Origin: Glycine soja
Taxonomy: Eukaryota > Streptophyta > Magnoliopsida > Fabales > Fabaceae
Direction of reading: 5' to 3'
NCBI RefSeq assembly: GCF_004193775.1
Contig: NC_041007.1
Span: 28,484,850 to 28,548,849 of the forward strand
Length of the DNA: 64,000 nucleotides
Part shown: positions 58,706 through 64,000 of the stretch, piece after piece
How the letters are laid out: each line of letters starts with the position of its first letter
Numbering within the stretch: position 1 is the stretch's first letter
Translations under genes and position numbers: made by a program
Notes under the pieces: generated by a model
The model's database searches: none
What the model was told of the DNA's origin: nothing
The model's input: the letters and a program-made list of their open reading frames with translations, nothing else

Positions 58706-60178
58706 CTATGTCTGAACCTCCTCCTCTTCCGACAAATGAAGTACATGAGTAGCTATAGGAGAGGCGTTCGGAGACTGGACTGGGGTGGTTTGTTCCTCAG
58801 GCGTGGAAGGGTCTGCTGCCTGCTGTGGAGAAGTGGTATCTGCCACTAGTGCTGGAGGCTCTGGAGTGGCTTCAAGAGACTTTTCAAAGGTGGCTGCAGC
58901 TTCCTGGGTTACAACTACCTTCATCTTCCTGATCAAGGGCTCAAGAGTGGAAGACTCTGATGACTCATCCTCTGGCTGATGGGGTACTTAAGCGGCGGGA
59001 TTTTCGTCTTCCCTATGAAGAGGAGGTTGAGTCCCTGGCCAGGCTACCCATTCATTAAATTACTCTACTGTTGGGATGGAGTCTGGAGGCTCTACCAGCT
59101 GTAGGCTTTGCAGTAAAATAATCTACCCCTGATGTATGCTTTAAAGCATGGCTTCAAAACGTTGAAAATCTGTAGGAGGTAGGGTAGAAAGAGCTGCTAT
59201 CATACGAGCTGGAGGAGGAGTTGCTGATGTAGAAGCTGGATGACAAGCTGCTGATGTAGAAGTTGGATGAGGAGCTGCTGATGTAGAAGGAGCCTCAGCT
59301 GGCCTTACCCTCGGTCTTCTGGCCCCTCTAATAATATCTATTGGATCATCTAGGTTCCAATAGTTTTTCCTTATGTAGGCCAAATTAATGACCGGGCTCA
59401 AACATTCAAAGACCAAGCTGTCGGAAGCGACTCCTCTGGACCTACATAAAATTGTGATAAGAGCGGGGAACCCGAGTCTAGAGGAGTTAGACTGGGCCAT
59501 TGATGTGATCTGTCTAGAGATGAGAGCTTCGACATTCATGTCCAGCTGAGTAACTAGGCCAAAGATTAACCTAGCTCTATCCATAGTCAAATTCGAGGTG
59601 TGGGAAGTTGGAGCCAGGTTGGAGTATGAGAGAACACTCCAGACCTGAGCAATAGTGGTTAGATCTTTCCTGAGGATCTTCCCAGGGTGACCTTTAGCAT
59701 TTAAAATAAACCCTCGGCTGGGTATGCACAGAGCAGCCTCAATTTCCCTAATGTCAGTAGGCATCCTGCAGTATCTTGAGTAAGCGGGTAAAGATTCACC
59801 CTCAGCAAGCACCACAGGTATTTCTAAAAAGGCATTGAGGTTGTCTGCATCAATCCTTATCAAGTGGCCTCGTATTCTAACTTGTTTTGGTGAAGGCCCC
59901 TCAGGATTGTAGAGGTTGGCGTAGAACTCCTTCACCAATGCTAGGTCAATGCTACTGTTAGCTAAATTGGTGAGGCACTTATGAAAGTTACGCCTCTCCA
60001 ATTCAGCCTTAAATTCATCCAGCTCTGTATAATATATTTCCACTTTCCTCTCAGCTAATATATGTCTTCCCAGGACATTATCAGTGTATCTGGTCCATGC
60101 CTCAAAATAGTGGAATCTTCTTGTATCATATTGAGTGGTGGGCCTTGAACCGACACTCTTTCTTTTCCTGGAAGACAT
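58706..60178 (-). pseudogene. env-position ORF of element X2 (plant transposon protein-like domain)
   Basis: The ATG at 60178 gives 345 codons to 59141: a basic start (MSSRKRKSVGSRPT), FHYFEAWTRYTDNV, a helical region with LVKEFYANLYNP and KQVRIRGHLIRIDADNLNAF, then TTIAQVWSVLSYSNLAPTSH. It ends in a low-complexity Ala/Ser/Thr/Pro stretch with repeated TSTSAA units. From memory the central part resembles the 'putative plant transposon protein' domain found in ORFs of Athila/Calypso-type elements. After stops near 59138 and 58990 the reading resumes in short pieces to 58706 (VLHLSEEEEVQT). No membrane segment is seen. It lies in the env position, upstream of the 3' LTR. Confidence 0.7.
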
Positions 60179-60249
60179 CTGCAGACAAAGAAATCAAACA
60201 TTTGATCAGGACTCAATTTACTAAAAATAAAAATAAAAACTGAAAAAGA

Positions 60250-61471
60250 CACTCACCGCTTAGCGAGACAAAATTCTCTTAGCGGGCCTTCATAAAAGAC
60301 ACACACTCGCTTAGCGAGATATGGGCCGCTTAGCGGGCTTCACAAAAAATGACACTGGGCTTAGCGACACATGAGTGCCGCTTAGCGGAAAATGCTAAGT
60401 TACAGTGTCTGCAAAGTTGGCTTAGCTGGCAAGGAGCCCGCTAAGCCTAAGGTTAACCGCATGGATTTGCACTTAGCCAAGAATAAGCTGCGCTTAGCGG
60501 CACTAAACTGAGCAAAAATTTCACTAAGTTATGTAGTCTTAGTGAACAGGGCCGCTCAACTCAGAAGATGCCGCAAGGAATTTCACTTGGCGCAGGAGAT
60601 CCTGGCTTGGCGCGCGGCCAATCAATCAAAAAATTTTACTATGTTACCTGGGCTTAGCGAATCAGCCTCGCTTAGCCACAGGTACTGTACCAGGCGGATG
60701 AGTGTTCATCCTCAAGAAATAAACTCGCTTAGAGCAAAAGGCACGCTTAGTGAGTTCTCTGATCAGCACCTATGTTCAAGGAAGAACTCACTTAGCGCGG
60801 TAGGCGCGCTAAGCGAGTTCTTTAGCAAAATGGCTATATTTAACGAATATTGATGAACTCGCTTAGCGCGGTAAGCGCACTAAGCGAATTCATTGCATTT
60901 TCCAGAAAAAACACAGAAACAGTGGCGCGTTTTCTTCCATATTTTGGGCCTCTACCTAGTGGATTAAACATGCATAGCCCTCAATACAGTTTTCAGACAC
61001 AAAATGAACCTAAAGTTTTCAACTTTAAACTATTCTTAAAACAGCAAAACCCTAAAAGCTTAAACCTACTCTAGAGTTGTCTATCCTAAGGTTTGATAAA
61101 ATAACAAAGAGAAAGATCAAGGAACTTGTGCTGCGAATGATTGATGAGAACAAAAGGATGCAAAGCAAAAGAAACAAAAACGCACAGAGAGCAGTTTGAG
61201 GGAGAGAGGGAGCAGAAAGGGCACAAATTTTTGGAAAGTGGGTGTAACTGACGTTACACCCACTAAGAACGTTTCATTATTTTCGCTTAGCGGCGAGGTT
61301 CACTAAGCGAGAAGGTGAGACGTTTGGTTTCTCAAATTTTCCCGCTTAGCGGCCCGCACTTAGCCAAATTCAAAATTCATTTTTTTTGGCACAGAATTTG
61401 GCTTAGAGCGAGGGTGTTGTCGCTTAGCGAGATCTGCAGATTAGAAAACCTATAACTTTCACTAAGCCAAG
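60250..61471. repeat. CGCTTAGCG/CGCTAAGCG motif cluster
   Basis: More than a dozen copies of CTTAGCG or its complement lie between 60257 and 60890, with more near 61285-61430. They are spaced irregularly by about 15-90 bases and embedded in otherwise unrelated sequence. The nine-base core is palindromic except for its centre. It resumes at 63088 on the other side of the Ogre-like LTR. No coding sequence is supported here. Confidence 0.8.
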
Positions 61472-63082
61472 TGTCATACCCTAATTTCGTTCGGGGACTA
61501 TTGTTTGATGGCATGCAACCTTTGATTGACCGCTTCGAGGTACTTGGCACCCTTTGTTGCACAATATGTGAAGTTCCGAGACGTGCCGAAAATCAAAAGG
61601 AAGCATCGTTACGCAATCCGTGAAATTCCGTAACGTGCCAGAAATAAAAAGGAAGTATTGTTACGCAATCCGTGAGTTTTCGTAACTTTTTGAAAGCTAA
61701 AAAAGGAGTAATTACATGATCCGTAAGGTTCCGTAACCTTACGGAAAGAAAACAAGTATCGTTACGAAATTCGTAAAGTTTCGTAACGTTACGGAAAAAG
61801 AATCGCCAAAAAAAGCAAATGGGGTGTATTTAGTAAAAAAAAGGTGCAAATAGAAACCAGGCCCACTTGGGCCTTCCAGATTCTTCCTCCAGAAGGCGGT
61901 TGCTTCTGAAGGAAGCAACCTGGCTCGCCTGGGCGAGCTGGGTGGCAAGCTCCTCCCCTATTTTGCTATAAATAGAGGGAGGAGTGAAGAAGTAAGGGGT
62001 TCAGCCTTCTTGGCACTTCGTATTCACTTGAAATTACTGAGGAAAATTGTTTCCGTGAAGAAAATCCAAGCCGAGGCGCTTCCGTAACGTTTCCGTAACG
62101 TTTGCGTGGGTGATTTCGGGAAGATTTTCAACCGTTCTTCGTCATTCATCGTTTGTTCTTCATTGTTCTTTGGTCTTCAACTGGTAAGTACCCGAAATCG
62201 AACTTTTCAATTCATTCTATGTACCCGTGGTGATCCTCATTGTGTACTTTTATTCTCGTTTCATTTACTTTTTATACCCCCATTTGACGTGCTTCAGTCA
62301 TTTACTTAAGTCATTTTCTCGCCTAATCAAAAAATAAAATAAATTTCCACCGATCATTTGATTTGTAATATCCGTTAACTTCTGTTAAAATGAAATCCGA
62401 CCGTTCGGTCGTGCCGTAACCACGTTGGAAATCAAAAAGGGGTAAAATAATAATATAATAATCAAAAAATATCTTTTAGTAAAATAAAGCGAAAAAATCA
62501 ATCGGACGTTTCTCTTTGGGATTTCTCTTTCTTAATTGAATTGACTAATAACTAAAGTGAAACTAAGGCTAAAATCAACTCGCAAAGTCAAGCTCGTCCG
62601 CAAAAAAATCACTAAAAAGGATTTCAAAGTTCAATATCTCAGTTTTTCTTACCAAGTAAATGGATCATTTTTAAGGTCCAATGCCTTAAAATGATCACCT
62701 TCCAAGTTAAAAGAATCGCTTGATTCACCCTTAAAAAAGAACTACGTAGGTCTGATTTCCTCTTCGATGGAGGGTACGTAGGAGCAAGAGCCCCGCTTTT
62801 GTCGACCTCAAAAAATAAAAAGAAATAAAAGTTTAGATACACAATTTCACACAATTCTAATTTAAGGCTGTTGTCCTGTGGGACAAACGTGAGAGGTGTT
62901 AATACCTTCCTCAAACGTAAATACAACTCCCGAATCTGGAATATTCTTTATGACCGGTTTCCTTCGGTTTTTTCGACGTTTTCCACAAATAAACATTGGT
63001 GGCGATTTCGTGCATTTTCCTCCTTTGGGAGACGCACCCGTGAGCCTCGCCTCACTCGCCCGCAAAAGGGTAGGTTGTGACA
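61472..63082 (+). repeat. solo LTR, Ogre/Tat-like
   Basis: The LTR is 1611 bp, begins TGTCATACCCTAATTTCG and ends GGTAGGTTGTGACA. It has the perfect duplication CCAAG (61467-61471 and 63083-63087) and TATAAATA at about 61967. Near 61560-61800 a decayed repeat of CGTAACG-type phrases (CCGTAACGTTACGG and similar) recurs at about 60-base intervals. The ACTACGTAGG and TACGTAGGAGCAAGAGCC phrases near 62740-62790 are ones I recall from legume Ogre-type LTRs. Confidence 0.85.
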
Positions 63083-63087
63083 CCAAG

Positions 63088-63690
63088 CTCTAGTTCGCTT
63101 AGCTGAAATTATGCATTTTAAGTGCAGAGGAGCTGGCGCTGAGCGGTTAATAGCATCTCTTAGCATGCATACTGCTGCAAGTGATTGAGCTCAGCGACCA
63201 CGAGTGGTGCTAAGCTGCATCAAATCCAGTTTAATCTGCAAGATAGTTCGCTTAGCCAGCAAATTACGCGCTCAGCCCCATGGCCCTCAATTCTGGCCGC
63301 AATAAATTGCGCTTGGCGACACTGGGTCTCGCTTAGCCAAGGGAAGCCATCGCTCAGCGATCAGTCTGTCGCTTAGCTGAATTCAACTCGATTTGATTTT
63401 GGCTTAGCTTAACCTTTGCTAGCTTAGCGGAAATAATCAACCTCAGGTGCTAGGGTTGTGCGCTAAGCGCTTGAAACTCGTGGCTTAGCGCATGAACGAT
63501 TATGCGATTAGCGAGAAGCAGACGCTTAGCGAAAGGACTAATTTTCAAAAAGATTTTCAAAAGTTTTAAGCTTAGTCCTTTCCCAAGAAATTGAAACCCT
63601 TCATTTTACCATTCAAAGGGAGGCTGATATGCTCCAATGTTCAGATTATACAGCAAGTTCCCAATGCTCAAATGCATGAAAAACCAAAAA
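63088..63690. repeat. CGCTTAGCG motif cluster, second part
   Basis: About a dozen CTTAGC or GCTAAGCG words lie between 63098 and 63535. Non-coding sequence follows, including the minus-strand words for GGNPIST near 63705 that lead into the protease fragment. Confidence 0.75.
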
Positions 63691-63699
63691 TAACACAAG

Positions 63700-64000
63700 T
63701 TGAAATTGGGTTGCCTCCCAGGGAGCGCTTCTTAAACGTCATTAGCTTGACGCTTTTACCTCACTGGGCGATCTTATGTTTTGGTTCTCACCTTCAGAAC
63801 CTCTTGACCTTCTTCCATTACCCGCAAGCAAACATTGTGTTCTGGAGCAGGCTTGTCTTCAACAAGAAGTCAAAATCAATTTTCTAGTCTTCAAAACCTA
63901 ACTCCAACTTCCTTTTCCCCATGTCAACTATGCAGCTTGCGGTCAACATGAACGGTCTCCCCAAGATTACAGGGATGTCAGTATCTTCAGAGATATCCAT
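63700..64000 (-). pseudogene. protease end of element X2 gag-pol
   Basis: Minus-strand codons from the window edge read MDISEDTDIPVILGRPFMLT and then VDMGKRKLELGFED before a stop near 63885. This is the C-terminal part of a gypsy aspartic protease (the VILGRPF flap end). Degraded codons follow and no RT appears. Confidence 0.75.

Larger units (their letters stand above)
38717..64000 (-). mobile_element. Ty3/gypsy element X2, 3' part, carrying nested insertions
   Basis: Reading on the minus strand from the right edge there is a protease fragment (63700-64000) and a CGCTTAGCG-rich non-coding stretch split by an Ogre-like solo LTR. An env-like ORF (58706-60178), 3' non-coding sequence (40183-41402), polypurine tract and 3' LTR (38717-40170) follow. 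Element B is inserted at 41402/58572. I find no RT, RNase H or integrase between the protease and the env-like ORF, so the element appears to be a pol-deleted, non-autonomous type. The flank left of the LTR is ATAAC. Confidence 0.75.

Noticed and set aside
60542..61074. Plus-strand reading frames over the CGCTTAGCG cluster
   Set aside because: The peptides simply reflect the repeated word (SLSAVGALSEF and similar), so they are a by-product of the motif.

Overview
This window is plant nuclear DNA, very probably soybean (Glycine max/soja) or a close legume, from repeat-dense heterochromatin. I infer this from a SIRE1-like Sirevirus (Ty1/copia with an env-like ORF), several Athila/Tat-type Ty3/gypsy families with tRNA-Asp-type primer sites, Tekay-like and Ogre-like LTRs, and CACTA fragments with a Ulp1-protease-like ORF. 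Nothing bacterial is present. The only host gene I can support is a set of four internal exons of a phosphatidylserine decarboxylase 2/3-like gene at 34.8-35.9 kb.

The layout is a nest of insertions, most of them proved by 5-bp target-site duplications (TSDs) read directly from the sequence. From the left: (1) 1-4491, the 5' part of a minus-strand Athila-type element A, next to a CACTA fragment (4492-6650) that holds a solo LTR (4865-6029, TSD AAGAT). (2) 6651-33273, a plus-strand gypsy element X. It is interrupted by a 2.7-kb Tekay-like solo LTR (8465-11167, TSD GAAAG) and by a 19.7-kb SIRE1-like composite (11387-31122, TSD AATAG). X ends in a small palindromic scar fused to an LTR fragment and to the end of a second Tekay-like LTR. 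(3) 34545-37364, host-like sequence with the decarboxylase exons, an AT-rich stretch and one CACTA terminus. (4) 37365-38431, a minus-strand solo LTR (TSD CAAAG). (5) 38717-64000, a minus-strand X-like element X2 that runs out of the window. It contains the complete 17.2-kb Athila-type element B (41403-58571, TSD ATGAG) and an Ogre-like solo LTR (61472-63082, TSD CCAAG). Element B itself contains an insertion with LTRs in inverted orientation (44462-50158, TSD CTACA) and a solo LTR (52056-53033, TSD AATGT).

The SIRE1-like composite has two nearly identical gag-pol-env bodies, joined by a partial third internal region and a 126-bp LTR remnant. The joining stretch differs from its sister copies mainly by one- or two-base indels, which looks like uncorrected long-read sequence. 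The composite may therefore be partly an assembly artefact, even though a TSD brackets it. Each body has the pol-env amber codon in the context TAG-CAG-CTA, which matches the stop-codon-suppression signal described for SIRE1. All copies also share a second amber codon near the end of pol.

The most novel observation is a 26-27 bp DNA motif, GATGTC-N6-GATGTC-N2or3-GACATC. It recurs about 15 times per SIRE1-like body, in both LTR and coding sequence, in more than one reading frame, and on the minus strand at the U5 end. Coding constraint alone does not explain it.
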